Source: Neobacillus endophyticus (GTDB lineage: Bacteria; Bacillota; Bacilli; Bacillales; Cytobacillaceae). Taken from it: a stretch of 64,000 nucleotides of DNA. Shown here piece after piece: positions 12,470 to 21,202 of this stretch. Position 1 is the first letter of the stretch; every line of letters begins with the position of its first letter. The stretch lies in contig NZ_JABRWH010000001.1 in assembly GCF_013248975.1 (NCBI RefSeq), positions 1,749,501 through 1,813,500 on the forward strand, given 5' to 3'. The notes under the pieces are model-generated. The model was not told where the DNA came from and searched no databases. It worked only from the letters and a program-made list of their open reading frames with translations. The position numbers and the translations under genes are program-made.

Positions 12470-12763
12470 AAGCGTTGATGAGGACAAGTAAAAAAATGAT
12501 GCTTGAAAGAGAGAACCATCACCGGCTGAAAGTGGTTTAAGCCCCTCATTTTTTGAAATGCCCCTCTGAGCCCCATTTCGAAAAAGGCGTCATCGCCTAA
12601 GTAGATATGGGCGGATCTTCCGTTATCGTACAAGAGTGAGGCTGATATATCAGTTTTGGGGGGCCTGTGCCATTTTTTGGCCTGTTTCTAGAATGATTTT
12701 AGCCTAATCAGAGTGGAACCACGCAGCAAAGCGTCTCTGTCTATAGGACAGAGGCGTTTTTTT
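12470..12763 (+). ncRNA. T-box leader, tRNA-Cys responsive
   Basis: The leader has a Stem I opening AGCGTTGATGAGGACAAGTA, a closing GGCGTCATCGCC, and the T-box core GAGTGGAACCACGC at 12711-12724. A terminator follows. A candidate specifier codon TGC (Cys) stands at 12559-12561 on the 3' side of Stem I, after GAAA. This fits control of cysE and cysS: uncharged tRNA-Cys would pair with the specifier and the T-box bulge and favour the antiterminator. The specifier position is inferred by eye. An additional hairpin (TTTACCT/AGGTAAA, 12407-12436) lies upstream. Confidence 0.9.
12731..12763 (+). terminator. T-box regulated terminator
   Basis: GCGTCTCTGTC and GGACAGAGGCG form a hairpin with a TATA loop followed by a run of seven T. 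The 5' side adjoins the T-box, so it competes with the antiterminator. Confidence 0.85.
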
Positions 12764-12855
12764 ATTAAGACAATGTTAAAGCTCATGGTTAATTGGAGAG
12801 AAAAAATCATAAGTCAAGCAAAACACAGTTTATAAAAAACAAAGGGGGATCAATA

Positions 12856-13530
12856 ATGTTGAGGAGGATCAAGGAGGATATTGAGGTTGTTTTTGAACAG
12901 GATCCGGCAGCCCGCAGTTATTTGGAGGTAATTTTAACGTATTCGGGACTGCATGCTATTTGGGCACATAGGATTGCCCATGCATTTTATAAACGAAAGT
13001 TATACTTTGTTGCACGTGTTATTTCTCAGGCCAGTCGCTTTTTCACGGGAATTGAAATTCACCCTGGAGCAAAGATTGGAAGACGATTTTTTATTGACCA
13101 TGGGATGGGCGTTGTAGTAGGTGAAACTTGCGAAATTGGAGATAATGTTACAATATATCAAGGGGTGACCCTTGGAGGAACAGGTAAAGAAAAAGGCAAG
13201 CGGCATCCTACTATTAAAGATAACGTATTAATTTCTACTGGAGCAAAAGTGCTTGGATCCATTACGATTGGGGAAAATTCGAAAATAGGCGGCGGCTCTG
13301 TCGTTTTAAAAGAAGTTCCTCCTAATTCCACAGTAGTCGGAATACCAGGAAGAGTTGTGATTCAGGACGGTGTCCGCATCAAGAAAGAAAAAGATTTAAA
13401 TCATTGTGATCTTCCGGATCCGGAAGCAGATCATTTTAAACAAATTGAAGAAGAATTGAACCGCCTGAAAAGAGAAGTGGCAGAATTAAAAGAAGAAAGG
13501 ACAAAAGTCAATGGCCATACAGCTGTATAA
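12856..13530 (+). CDS. cysE: Serine O-acetyltransferase
   Basis: CysE acetylates serine with acetyl-CoA, the committed step of cysteine synthesis. The 224-residue product has an N-terminal helical domain and a left-handed beta-helix of hexapeptide repeats, with the active-site [11 protein letters not shown] and [10 protein letters not shown] segments (about 65-95). The start is the ATG after AAAGGGGGAT, giving [17 protein letters not shown]; a longer frame from 12793 lacks a site. It overlaps cysS by 20 bases, so supply and charging of cysteine share the T-box control. Confidence 0.96.
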   Translation: MLRRIKEDIEVVFEQDPAARSYLEVILTYSGLHAIWAHRIAHAFYKRKLYFVARVISQASRFFTGIEIHPGAKIGRRFFIDHGMGVVVGETCEIGDNVTIYQGVTLGGTGKEKGKRHPTIKDNVLISTGAKVLGSITIGENSKIGGGSVVLKEVPPNSTVVGIPGRVVIQDGVRIKKEKDLNHCDLPDPEADHFKQIEEELNRLKREVAELKEERTKVNGHTAV

Positions 13531-14908
13531 TACCCTTACAAGAAAAAAAGAGACGTTCGTACCGCTTGAAGAAGGAAAAGTGAAAATGTATGTTTGCGGG
13601 CCAACTGTCTATAATTATATTCATATTGGGAACGCACGGCCGGCGATCGTTTTTGATACTGTCCGCCGATATTTTGAATATCGCGGTTATGATGTCAAAT
13701 ACGTTTCCAACTTTACCGATGTAGATGATAAATTAATCCGGGCAGCCAATCAACTGGGAGAAGACGTCCCTGCTATTGCGAATCGATTTATTGAAGCCTA
13801 TTTTGAAGATGTTTCAGCCTTGGGATGCAAAAAAGCGGATGTTCATCCAAGGGTTATGGAAAATATGGATATCATTATTGATTTTATTAAACAGTTAGTG
13901 GAAAAAGGCTATGCGTATGAATCAGAAGGTGATGTCTATTATCGAACCCGCAGCTTTGATGAATACGGGAAACTATCCCACCAATCCATCGATGATCTTC
14001 AGGTCGGGGCAAGAATTGAAGTGGGTGATAAAAAACAGGACGATCTTGACTTTGCGTTGTGGAAAGCAGCAAAAGAGGGAGAAATTTACTGGGAAAGCCC
14101 ATGGGGACTTGGCCGTCCGGGCTGGCATATTGAATGCTCGGCAATGGCGAAGAAATACCTGGGCGATACGATTGACATTCATGCTGGCGGTCAGGATTTA
14201 ACGTTCCCGCACCATGAAAATGAAATAGCTCAATCAGAGGCACTCACAGGGAAAACCTTCTCTAACTATTGGATGCACAATGGTTATATTAACATCGACA
14301 ATGAAAAAATGTCCAAATCACTAGGGAATTTTGTGTTAGTTCATGACATCATTAAACAACATAATCCGCAGGTGCTGCGCTTCTTTATGCTGTCCGTTCA
14401 TTATCGAAATCCAATTAATTACAGCGAGGAATTATTGGAAAGTACGAAAGCGGCATTTGAAAGAATCACGACTTCTTATCTAAATTTAAAGCACCGCCGA
14501 GAAGTAAGTACAGATTTAACTCATGATAATCAAGAGTGGTTTGATAAAATAACGGCATTTCGGGAACAATTCATTGCTGCAATGGATGATGATTTTAATA
14601 CAGCATTAGCCATTTCCGTTATATTTGATTTAGCAAAATTAGCAAATTATTATTTACTTGAGAAAAACACTGCTGTGGAAGTCATTCAGGCGTTTATGAA
14701 AGAATTTGACGAGTTATTCCATGTACTCGGGCTAACTATGACGCAAGAAGAAATGCTGGATGAGGAAATTGATGCGCTGATTGAAAAACGGAATCAGGCT
14801 CGAAAAGATCGAAACTTCCAATTATCTGACCAAATCAGAGATCAATTAAAAGAAATGAACATTATTTTAGAAGATACCCCTCAGGGAACAAGGTGGAAAA
14901 GAGGCTAA
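13511..14908 (+). CDS. cysS: Cysteine--tRNA ligase
   Basis: CysS charges tRNA-Cys. The 465-residue class I enzyme has the HIGH-type motif YIHIGNARP (near 35) and the KMSKS motif in EKMSKSLGN (near 266). Zinc ligands are expected at C28 (VCGPTVYN), at the cysteine of WHIECSAMA, and in [12 protein letters not shown]. The ATG lies inside the end of cysE with AAAGG upstream. It ends three bases before mrnC. Confidence 0.97.
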   Translation: MAIQLYNTLTRKKETFVPLEEGKVKMYVCGPTVYNYIHIGNARPAIVFDTVRRYFEYRGYDVKYVSNFTDVDDKLIRAANQLGEDVPAIANRFIEAYFEDVSALGCKKADVHPRVMENMDIIIDFIKQLVEKGYAYESEGDVYYRTRSFDEYGKLSHQSIDDLQVGARIEVGDKKQDDLDFALWKAAKEGEIYWESPWGLGRPGWHIECSAMAKKYLGDTIDIHAGGQDLTFPHHENEIAQSEALTGKTFSNYWMHNGYINIDNEKMSKSLGNFVLVHDIIKQHNPQVLRFFMLSVHYRNPINYSEELLESTKAAFERITTSYLNLKHRREVSTDLTHDNQEWFDKITAFREQFIAAMDDDFNTALAISVIFDLAKLANYYLLEKNTAVEVIQAFMKEFDELFHVLGLTMTQEEMLDEEIDALIEKRNQARKDRNFQLSDQIRDQLKEMNIILEDTPQGTRWKRG

Positions 14909-14911
14909 TTC

Positions 14912-15334
14912 ATGCTTGAGTATGAAAAATCAGTAGATGCAACCCAATTAAACGCCTTAGCTCTTGCATATATGGGGGACGCTGTTTTTGAAACATACGT
15001 TAGGAGGCACTTGTTGTACAGCGGGCAAGTGCGGCCGCACCAACTGCACCGGGCGGGAACAAGATACGTTTCTGCAAAAGCACAGTGCCAAATTCTTTTT
15101 CAAATGATGGATGATGGCCTGCTCCACGAAGACGAGATCGCTATAGTGATGCGGGGAAGAAATGCAAAATCGGGAACAATCCCCAAAAATACTGATGTGC
15201 AAACATACCGCTACAGTACAGCGTTTGAGGCTTTAATTGGGTTTTTATATTTAACAGGAAGAAAGGAACGCTTGGAAGAGCTGGTGTCTAAGTCGTTTTT
15301 ATATGTGGAAGAGAAGAAAGGAGGATCGAAATGA
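14912..15334 (+). CDS. mrnC: Mini-ribonuclease III
   Basis: Mini-RNase III is an RNase III catalytic domain without a double-stranded RNA-binding domain; it matures 23S rRNA in Bacillus. The 140-residue product carries [18 protein letters not shown] (catalytic Asp at residue 22) and [13 protein letters not shown] near the C terminus with the second acidic residue. It starts three bases after cysS and overlaps rlmB by four bases (ATGA). Confidence 0.95.
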   Translation: MLEYEKSVDATQLNALALAYMGDAVFETYVRRHLLYSGQVRPHQLHRAGTRYVSAKAQCQILFQMMDDGLLHEDEIAIVMRGRNAKSGTIPKNTDVQTYRYSTAFEALIGFLYLTGRKERLEELVSKSFLYVEEKKGGSK

Positions 15335-16074
15335 ACCAGGAATACATCATTGGTAAAAACCCGGTTATTGAGGCATTAAAATCGAACAGGGACATTAATA
15401 AAATATTAATCGCAGAAGGATCGCAGCGAGGGCAAATGCAGCAAATTACCCAACTGGCAAAGGAAGGGAATGTTCTCGTTCAATTTGTTCCGAAGAAGAA
15501 ACTGGATCAAATTACAGATCAAAATCATCAAGGAGTTCTTGCTTATATAGCTGCATACCAATACGCAGAGTTGGACGATTTGTTTCTATCTGCTGAAAGG
15601 AAAAATGAAACTCCTTTCTTTTTATTGTTGGATGAAATTGAGGACCCCCACAATCTTGGGTCCATTATGCGGACAGCTGACGCGGTAGGAGCCCATGGCA
15701 TAATTATTCCAAAGCGCCGGGCTGTAGGATTAACTGCAACGGTTGCGAAAGCATCTACAGGTGCGATTGAATATATTCCGGTTGTCCGTGTCACCAATAT
15801 GGCCAGGACGATAGATGAATTGAAGGAGCGCGGGATTTGGATTGCCGGCACGGATGCAAAAGGAAAGCAAGATTACCGTCAAATAGATGGCACTTTGCCG
15901 CTGGGCTTAGTAATTGGCAGTGAAGGCAAAGGCATGGGACGCCTCATTAAAGAGAAATGCGATTTTCTTATTCACTTGCCTATGTCTGGAAAAGTGACAT
16001 CTTTGAATGCTTCAGTTGCTGCTGCCTTGTTAATGTATGAGGTCTATCGGAAAAGGAATGTACTAGAGGGGTAG
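15331..16074 (+). CDS. rlmB: 23S rRNA (guanosine-2'-O-)-methyltransferase RlmB
   Basis: This SpoU-family enzyme (B. subtilis YacO) methylates a guanosine ribose of 23S rRNA. The 247-residue product has an N-terminal L30e-like substrate domain (about 1-75) and a knotted SPOUT domain. The motifs are [16 protein letters not shown] (near 107), [11 protein letters not shown] (near 195) and [14 protein letters not shown] (near 225). It is translationally coupled to mrnC, placing two rRNA-maturation enzymes side by side. Confidence 0.95.
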   Translation: MNQEYIIGKNPVIEALKSNRDINKILIAEGSQRGQMQQITQLAKEGNVLVQFVPKKKLDQITDQNHQGVLAYIAAYQYAELDDLFLSAERKNETPFFLLLDEIEDPHNLGSIMRTADAVGAHGIIIPKRRAVGLTATVAKASTGAIEYIPVVRVTNMARTIDELKERGIWIAGTDAKGKQDYRQIDGTLPLGLVIGSEGKGMGRLIKEKCDFLIHLPMSGKVTSLNASVAAALLMYEVYRKRNVLEG

Positions 16075-16077
16075 CTT

Positions 16078-16587
16078 ATGGATATCCTGCTTGTTGACGG
16101 ATACAACATGATCGGAGCTTGGCCAGAGTTAAATGCGTTAAAAGATCGGGATTTAGCTGCTGCTAGGGACCGCTTGGTAGAAAAAATGGCTGAATACCAA
16201 GCGGTTACTGGCTTTAGAGTAATTGTTGTATTTGACGCTCACTATGTACAAGGAATAGCAAAAACCTATCAAAATCATAAAATTGAAGTTATATTTACAA
16301 AAGAAAATGAAACAGCAGATGAACGAATTGAAAAAATGGCGATCAGTTTGAATAACCGCCGAACACAAATCCATGTAGCGACATCCGATTTCACAGAGCA
16401 ATGGTCCATATTCGGACAAGGAGCATTGCGAAAATCAGCACGTGAACTTCTAATAGAAATGGGCTCCATAGAAAAGGGGATCGCAAGAAACGTAAAAAAG
16501 ATTCAAGAAACAAAGCCTGTATCCAAGATCCCCATAAGCGAAGAGGTAGCAGAAATTTTTGAAAAATGGCGCAGGGGGGAGAAATGA
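16078..16587 (+). CDS. rae1: Ribosome-dependent mRNA decay endonuclease Rae1
   Basis: The 169-residue NYN/PIN-like nuclease (B. subtilis YacP) cleaves mRNA in the ribosomal A site. The N-terminal strand MDILLVDGYNMIGAW has the conserved catalytic Asp (D7), and acidic positions recur in ADERIEKM and VATSDFTEQ. It starts three bases after rlmB with GAGGGG as ribosome site, and ends the cysE operon. The sigH promoter begins right after its stop. Confidence 0.94.
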   Translation: MDILLVDGYNMIGAWPELNALKDRDLAAARDRLVEKMAEYQAVTGFRVIVVFDAHYVQGIAKTYQNHKIEVIFTKENETADERIEKMAISLNNRRTQIHVATSDFTEQWSIFGQGALRKSARELLIEMGSIEKGIARNVKKIQETKPVSKIPISEEVAEIFEKWRRGEK

Positions 16588-16590
16588 ACC

Positions 16591-16619
16591 TCGACTGGAA
16601 ATATTTCCTGTTGTATAAT
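16591..16619 (+). promoter_or_regulatory. Promoter of sigH
   Basis: TCGACT (16591-16596) and a perfect TATAAT (16614-16619) are 17 bases apart, 39 bases before the TTG start. In B. subtilis the equivalent SigA promoter is repressed by AbrB during growth; an AbrB site cannot be judged by eye. Confidence 0.7.
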
Positions 16620-16657
16620 AACACTATCTTTGCTTGTTCGGTGGAGGGGATCTAAAA

Positions 16658-17308
16658 TTGAGTACGGACTTTGGAACAAAAATCAACGACCAATTATTCG
16701 CCATGGAAGATGAAGAAATTGTTGATTTAGTACATCAAGGCGACAGTGAAGCATTGGATTATTTAATTCACAAGTATCGGAATTTTGTACGTGCTAAAGC
16801 AAGATCCTATTTTTTAATTGGAGCCGACAAAGAGGATATTGTCCAAGAAGGCATGATTGGCTTATATAAGGCCATTCGTGATTTTCGTGAGGACAAGCTG
16901 ACCTCATTTAAAGCATTTGCCGAGTTATGTATTACCCGGCAGATTATCACAGCTATTAAAACAGCTACAAGGCAAAAGCATATCCCATTGAATTCCTATG
17001 TTTCTTTGGACAAGCCGATTTATGATGAAGAATCGGACCGGACGCTGATGGATGTGCTATCTGGCGCTAAAATTCTTGATCCGGAAGAGTTAATTATTAA
17101 TCAGGAAGAATTTGATCATATCGAAGATAAAATGGCTGAACTGTTAAGTGACTTGGAAAGAAAAGTGTTAGCGCTTTATCTGGATGGGCAATCGTACCAA
17201 GAGATTTCTGAAGAACTGAACCGCCATGTAAAGTCGATTGATAATGCATTGCAGCGTGTCAAAAGAAAACTAGAGCGCTACTTAGAAATTCGTGAATTTT
17301 CGTTATAA
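16658..17308 (+). CDS. sigH: RNA polymerase sigma-H factor
   Basis: SigH directs genes for the transition to stationary phase, competence and early sporulation. The 216-residue product has region 2 (DYLIHKYRNFVRAKARSYFLIGADKEDIVQEGMIGLY is partly seen, about 32-68) and region 4 with a helix-turn-helix near the C terminus (YQEISEELNRHVKSID). The start is taken as TTG at 16658, eight bases after GGAGGGG. An upstream TTG at 16634 lies ahead of that ribosome site and would add eight residues, so it is rejected. Confidence 0.95.
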   Translation: MSTDFGTKINDQLFAMEDEEIVDLVHQGDSEALDYLIHKYRNFVRAKARSYFLIGADKEDIVQEGMIGLYKAIRDFREDKLTSFKAFAELCITRQIITAIKTATRQKHIPLNSYVSLDKPIYDEESDRTLMDVLSGAKILDPEELIINQEEFDHIEDKMAELLSDLERKVLALYLDGQSYQEISEELNRHVKSIDNALQRVKRKLERYLEIREFSL

Positions 17309-17361
17309 TTCCTGCTATTTCGAGAAATTTTGTCAGTTCATTGAATCTACTGTAATTGATA

Positions 17362-17390
17362 TTGACAATAATTAGGTGCCATGTTACATT
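17362..17390 (+). promoter_or_regulatory. Promoter of rpmG-secE
   Basis: TTGACA (17362-17367) is followed after 17 bases by TACATT (17385-17390) with an extended TGT before it. It lies 28 bases upstream of rpmG. Confidence 0.7.
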
Positions 17391-17417
17391 TTTAAGGATA
17401 ATTGAAGGTGTCGATAT

Positions 17418-17564
17418 ATGAGCAAAAAAGTAATTCTTGCCTGTGTGAATTGTGGTTCCCGCAATTATTCAACTGCAGGGAGAGAGTCAAAAACAGAACG
17501 ATTAGAATTAAAAAAGTTTTGTAATACATGCGGAGCCCATACCGTCCATCGAGAAACGAAATAA
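17418..17564 (+). CDS. rpmG: 50S ribosomal protein L33, zinc-ribbon form
   Basis: This 48-residue L33 has intact zinc-ribbon pairs C9xxC12 and C35xxC38, so it is the zinc-dependent paralogue rather than the zinc-free one made in zinc limitation. The sequence runs [15 protein letters not shown] to HRETK. The ribosome site is GAAGGTG. It forms the usual rpmG-secE pair. It is too short to appear in a simple long-ORF search. Confidence 0.96.
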   Translation: MSKKVILACVNCGSRNYSTAGRESKTERLELKKFCNTCGAHTVHRETK

Positions 17565-17615
17565 CTTTTATACAATATAGCAATGCTATATAACGATAGT
17601 TGGGGGTTAATTAAA

Positions 17616-17798
17616 ATGCAGCGCATAAGTAAGTTCTTCAGTGAAATTGCCCGTGAGATGAGAAAGGTCAGCTGGCCAAAGCGCGGTGAACTCGTTCGTT
17701 CAACAGTTACTGTTTTAACCACCGTTGTATTATTCTCAATTTTTTTTGGTGTATTAGATTTAGGAATTTCAAAATTGATCCGTTTAATTCTTGAATAA
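17616..17798 (+). CDS. secE: Preprotein translocase subunit SecE
   Basis: SecE clamps SecY in the Sec translocon. The 60-residue product has the short Gram-positive form: an amphipathic helix with the conserved EMRKVSWPKRGEL (about 13-26) and a single membrane helix (about 30-55). The start is the ATG after TTGGGGGTT; a frame from 17583 would add 11 unlikely residues. SecY lies about 26 kb downstream in this same cluster; secG is not in the window. Confidence 0.95.
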   Translation: MQRISKFFSEIAREMRKVSWPKRGELVRSTVTVLTTVVLFSIFFGVLDLGISKLIRLILE

Positions 17799-17850
17799 TA
17801 TGCTATGGTTCATGGTATAATGTGATTAATAGAGGAAATTTTATCTAAAA

Positions 17851-17874
17851 AGCCCGTTTTTCACGGGTTTTTTT
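17851..17874 (+). terminator. Terminator between secE and nusG
   Basis: CCCGT/ACGGG hairpin (AGCCCGTTTTTCACGGGTT) followed by seven T. It suggests partial uncoupling of nusG from rpmG-secE. Confidence 0.7.
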
Positions 17875-17941
17875 ATATTGAGAAAAAACGGTAGAATCTC
17901 CAATTATATTACAAGGAGGGAAGGACAATTAGTCCTCTTGA

Positions 17942-18475
17942 ATGGAAAAAAATTGGTATGTAGTTCATACTTACTCGGGTTATGAAAATAAAGTAAAAGC
18001 AAATTTGGAAAAAAGGGTTGAATCGATGGGAATGGCAGATAAAATTTTTCGCGTCGTCGTTCCTGAAGAAGAAGAGACTGATATAAAGAATGGTAAGAAA
18101 AAAGTAGTTAAGCGTAAAGTGTTCCCGGGATATGTCCTGGTTGAATTGGTGATGACGGATGATTCTTGGTACGTAGTCCGCAATACCCCGGGAGTGACAG
18201 GGTTTGTTGGTTCTGCAGGTTCAGGATCAAAACCTACTCCATTGCTTCCGGATGAAGTGGCAGTCATTTTAAAACGAATGGGTGTAGAGGAAAGACGTAT
18301 AGATGTAAACTACGAAATTGGTGAAACTGTTCGTGTTAAAGAAGGTCCATTTGCTAACTTTACTGGAAGTATTGAAGAAATGGATAAAGACAAAGCGAAG
18401 CTTAAAGTGCTGGTCAATATGTTCGGTCGTGACACTCCAGTTGAGCTAGATTTCAATCAAATTGAGAAAATATAG
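17942..18475 (+). CDS. nusG: Transcription termination/antitermination factor NusG
   Basis: NusG binds RNA polymerase and stimulates pausing in Bacillus. The 177-residue product has the NGN domain (about 1-110, MEKNWYVVHTYSGYENKVK; VFPGYVLVE; NTPGVTGFVG) and a KOW domain (about 125-177, FANFTGSIEEMDKDKAKLKV). The ATG is fixed by a stop codon (TGA) directly before it. The only strong ribosome site, AAGGAGGG, is 21 bases upstream, and a small AGGAC/GTCCT hairpin lies between. Confidence 0.97.
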   Translation: MEKNWYVVHTYSGYENKVKANLEKRVESMGMADKIFRVVVPEEEETDIKNGKKKVVKRKVFPGYVLVELVMTDDSWYVVRNTPGVTGFVGSAGSGSKPTPLLPDEVAVILKRMGVEERRIDVNYEIGETVRVKEGPFANFTGSIEEMDKDKAKLKVLVNMFGRDTPVELDFNQIEKI

Positions 18476-18539
18476 ACCGATATTGTAAAATAACTTGAAA
18501 TCAGTTATAAAAAATGTTAATATTTCATAGGTCAGTATG

Positions 18540-18558
18540 TCTTAGAAATGTTCTAAGA
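18540..18558 (+). repeat. Perfect inverted repeat before the rplK promoter
   Basis: TCTTAGAA-ATG-TTCTAAGA is an eight-base inverted repeat with a three-base centre. It is not followed by a T run, so it is not an ordinary terminator. It abuts a TTGACT -35 box and may be a protein site or an mRNA end hairpin. Confidence 0.6.
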
Positions 18559-18586
18559 TTGACTATTGTCAAGTTCTTTGTATTTA
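18559..18586 (+). promoter_or_regulatory. Possible rplK promoter
   Basis: TTGACT (18559) with TATTTA 16 bases later, or an overlapping TTGTCA (18566) with TATAAA (18587) 15 bases later. Either gives a leader of about 90 bases before rplK. Confidence 0.4.
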
Positions 18587-18679
18587 TATAAAGACTTTTG
18601 TTTTGATGAGTGGGAGGGGACTCCGCCACAATGATGAGACCCCATTAACCACATCACGGACTTTAAGGAGGTGTGTCTC

Positions 18680-19105
18680 GTGGCTAAAAAAGTAATTAAA
18701 GTTGTTAAGTTGCAAATCCCTGCTGGTAAAGCGAACCCAGCACCGCCAGTCGGACCTGCACTTGGTCAAGCCGGTGTTAATATCATGGGATTCTGTAAAG
18801 AATTTAACGCACGTACAGCAGATCAAGCTGGATTAATTATCCCTGTTGAAATTACGGTTTTTGAAGACCGTTCATTTACATTTATTACGAAAACTCCTCC
18901 TGCTGCAGTTCTTTTGAAAGTAGCAGCTGGAATTCAGTCTGGTTCAGGCCAGCCTAACCGTAATAAAGTAGCAACAGTAAAGCGTGCTAAAGTACGCGAG
19001 ATTGCGGAACAAAAGATGCCTGACCTAAATGCAGCTAGCGTTGAAGCAGCTATGCGCATGGTTGAAGGTACTGCACGCAGCATGGGTATCGTTATTGAAG
19101 ACTAA
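18680..19105 (+). CDS. rplK: 50S ribosomal protein L11
   Basis: L11 forms the GTPase-associated centre with L10-L12 and is needed for the RelA stringent response. The 141-residue product has the proline-rich N-terminal [16 protein letters not shown] (about 15-30) and an RNA-binding C-terminal half with [12 protein letters not shown] at the end. The start is the GTG nine bases after AAGGAGGTG, giving MAKKVIK; three upstream codons are excluded. It heads rplK-rplA-rplJ-rplL. Confidence 0.98.
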   Translation: MAKKVIKVVKLQIPAGKANPAPPVGPALGQAGVNIMGFCKEFNARTADQAGLIIPVEITVFEDRSFTFITKTPPAAVLLKVAAGIQSGSGQPNRNKVATVKRAKVREIAEQKMPDLNAASVEAAMRMVEGTARSMGIVIED

Positions 19106-19135
19106 TCCGTGTTGAAACTGTTTGATGTAATGAGA

Positions 19136-19171
19136 GGGTTGCGTAGTTGAATGTTCACTCGCAACCTTTTT
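19136..19171 (+). terminator. Terminator-like hairpin between rplK and rplA
   Basis: GGTTGCG and CGCAACC pair (plus a G-U) around a 16-base loop, followed by TTTTTC. It could attenuate transcription into rplA or act as an L1 mRNA site; the sequence cannot tell which. Confidence 0.55.
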
Positions 19172-19217
19172 CGTGGGAGATATTATCGTTAAAACCACAA
19201 ACTAGGAGGAAAATATA

Positions 19218-19916
19218 ATGGCTAAAAAAGGTAAAAAGTATTTAGAAGCTGTAAAGCTTGTAGATCGTTCTAAAGCTTATCCGATTGCAGAAGCAATTGA
19301 ATTGGCGAAGAAAACTAACTATGCAAAATTCGATGCAACTCTTGAAGTTGCTTTCCGCTTAGGCGTTGACCCTAAGAAAGCTGACCAGCAAATCCGTGGA
19401 GCAGTTGTGCTTCCAAACGGAACTGGTAAAACTCAACGTGTATTAGTATTCGCGAAGGGTGAAAAAGTGAAGGAAGCAGAAGCTGCTGGCGCTGATTATG
19501 TAGGTGATGCAGAATACATCAACAAAATCCAACAAGGTTGGTTTGATTTTGATGTAATCGTTGCAACTCCAGACATGATGGGTGAAGTTGGTAAGCTTGG
19601 ACGTGTTTTAGGACCTAAAGGCTTAATGCCAAACCCTAAAACTGGTACAGTTACATTTGATGTAACAAGAGCTATCAATGAAATCAAAGCTGGTAAAGTT
19701 GAATACCGTGTTGATAAAGCTGGAAATATCCATGTGCCAATCGGTAAAGCGTCTTTCGATAACGAGAAACTAGTTGAGAACTTTACAACTGTATTCGATA
19801 CAATGTTAAAAGTGAAACCTTCAGCTGCAAAAGGTACCTACATGAAGAATGTAACTGTTACTTCAACAATGGGACCTGGCGTTAAGGTTGATCCTTCTAC
19901 AGTAGCAGCTCGGTAA
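19218..19916 (+). CDS. rplA: 50S ribosomal protein L1
   Basis: L1 forms the mobile stalk at the ribosomal E site and in many bacteria represses its own mRNA. The 232-residue product has the family length and signature ending ([18 protein letters not shown]). The domain II motif [20 protein letters not shown] lies near 130-149. An AGGAGG site precedes the ATG. A separate promoter and L10 leader follow it. Confidence 0.98.
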   Translation: MAKKGKKYLEAVKLVDRSKAYPIAEAIELAKKTNYAKFDATLEVAFRLGVDPKKADQQIRGAVVLPNGTGKTQRVLVFAKGEKVKEAEAAGADYVGDAEYINKIQQGWFDFDVIVATPDMMGEVGKLGRVLGPKGLMPNPKTGTVTFDVTRAINEIKAGKVEYRVDKAGNIHVPIGKASFDNEKLVENFTTVFDTMLKVKPSAAKGTYMKNVTVTSTMGPGVKVDPSTVAAR

Positions 19917-19932
19917 GAGTTAATTTTACCAA

Positions 19933-19962
19933 TTGACAATTAATCATATATTTTTATATAAT
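19933..19962 (+). promoter_or_regulatory. Promoter of rplJ-rplL
   Basis: A perfect TTGACA (19933-19938) and perfect TATAAT (19957-19962) are 18 bases apart. It is upstream of the L10 leader, so rplJL can be made independently of rplKA. Confidence 0.85.
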
Positions 19963-19993
19963 AAGTTTTGTTGTTTAACTTAATAAACATTTG

Positions 19994-20105
19994 TACCGTA
20001 GACAGCAGGGGCGAATAAGCTTAATTTCCTGCCGAGGTAGTGCGATAGAATAGTTTAATCTATTTATACTGCCTCCATGTCTCGTAATTGATCATGGAGG
20101 CTTTT
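19994..20105 (+). ncRNA. Ribosomal L10 leader
   Basis: The region before rplJ carries the L10-leader pattern: TACCGTAGACAGCAGGGG, then TAAGCTTAATTTCCTGCCGAGGTA, followed by a strong terminator (GCCTCCATG/CATGGAGGC with TTTT, 20071-20105). In this family the L10-L12 complex binds the kink-turn region and represses the operon by promoting termination. Assignment is by pattern memory, not by a covariance search. Confidence 0.88.
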
Positions 20106-20148
20106 AATTGCTCGGTATAAATGTAGAAAATCTACAGGAGGTGTTAAG

Positions 20149-20649
20149 ATGAGCAGTGCAATTGAAGCTAAAAAACATGTTGTTGAAGAAATCACTGAAA
20201 AATTCAAAAACAGCGTATCAACAGTTATTGTTGATTACCGTGGTCTTACTGTTGCGCAAGTGACAGAACTTCGTAAAACACTTCGTGAAGCTGGAATCGA
20301 ATTCAAGGTGTACAAAAACACAATGACTCGCCGTGCTGCAGAAGCTGCTGGACTAGTTGGATTAAACGATGCATTAACAGGTCCGAACGCAATTGCGTTT
20401 AGTAATGATGATGTAGTAGCGCCAGCTAAAATCTTAAATGACTTTGCGAAAAAGAACGATGCACTTGAACTTAAAGCAGGTGTAATCGAAGGTAACGTCG
20501 CAACAGTTGAAGATGTAAAAGCTCTTGCAGAACTACCATCACGCGAAGGTTTACTTTCTATGTTACTCAGCGTGCTACAAGCTCCAATCCGCAACCTTGC
20601 GCTTGCAGCAAAAGCAGTTGCAGACCAAAAAGAAGAACAAGGCGCGTAA
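20149..20649 (+). CDS. rplJ: 50S ribosomal protein L10
   Basis: L10 anchors L12 dimers to the ribosomal stalk. The 166-residue product has the rRNA-binding N-terminal domain ([21 protein letters not shown] near 25-45) and a C-terminal helix that carries L12. The ribosome site is an ideal AGGAGGTG. It is preceded by its autogenous leader and followed by rplL after 58 bases. Confidence 0.98.
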   Translation: MSSAIEAKKHVVEEITEKFKNSVSTVIVDYRGLTVAQVTELRKTLREAGIEFKVYKNTMTRRAAEAAGLVGLNDALTGPNAIAFSNDDVVAPAKILNDFAKKNDALELKAGVIEGNVATVEDVKALAELPSREGLLSMLLSVLQAPIRNLALAAKAVADQKEEQGA

Positions 20650-20707
20650 GCTGATTGAATACGCAATCTAATAAAATTAAACCAAAACTTAAGGAGGAAA
20701 ATTAATC

Positions 20708-21073
20708 ATGACTAAAGAACAAATCATTGAAGCAGTTAAAAATATGACTGTTTTAGAACTTAACGACCTAGTAAAAGCAATCGAAGAAGAATTCGGCGTA
20801 ACTGCTGCAGCTCCTGTAGCTGTTGTTGGTGGTGCTGGTGCAGGTGCTGCTGCTGAAGAAAAAACTGAATTTGATGTAATCCTTGCTAGCGCAGGCGACC
20901 AAAAAATCAAAGTTATCAAAGTTGTACGTGAAATCACTGGTCTTGGTCTTAAAGAAGCAAAAGATCTTGTTGACAACACTCCAAAACCAATCAAAGAAGG
21001 CGTTTCTAAAGAAGAAGCTGAAGAAATCAAAGGTAAGCTTGAAGAAGTTGGAGCAAACATCGAAGTTAAGTAA
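20708..21073 (+). CDS. rplL: 50S ribosomal protein L7/L12
   Basis: L7/L12 recruits translation GTPases. The 121-residue acidic product has an N-terminal dimerisation helix (about 1-30), an alanine/glycine hinge ([19 protein letters not shown], about 37-55), and the globular C-terminal domain ([23 protein letters not shown], about 65-90). A start in another frame inside it is a shadow. A terminator follows. Confidence 0.98.
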   Translation: MTKEQIIEAVKNMTVLELNDLVKAIEEEFGVTAAAPVAVVGGAGAGAAAEEKTEFDVILASAGDQKIKVIKVVREITGLGLKEAKDLVDNTPKPIKEGVSKEEAEEIKGKLEEVGANIEVK

Positions 21074-21086
21074 GATCCATATAAGA

Positions 21087-21114
21087 AAGCTCGCTGTATA
21101 AGCGGGCTTTTTTT
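21087..21114 (+). terminator. Terminator after rplL
   Basis: AGCTCGCT and AGCGGGCT pair (with G-U) around GTATA and run into seven T. It ends or attenuates the rplJL transcript before rsmC. Confidence 0.8.
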
Positions 21115-21202
21115 CGCTAACTTTAAAAGGAATGCGATGGTTTGTTTAAAGTTAATTTCCTCAAGTTATCTTCGATATTTAGTCCTCTGGAGGTGAGTCT
21201 TG

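Noticed and set aside
12793..12855. Longer CysE start
   Set aside because: No ribosome site; the ATG at 12856 follows AAAGGGGGAT and matches the family start.
20235..21060. Long reverse-strand frames over rplJ and rplL
   Set aside because: Serine/alanine-rich antisense shadows caused by codon bias of the ribosomal protein genes.
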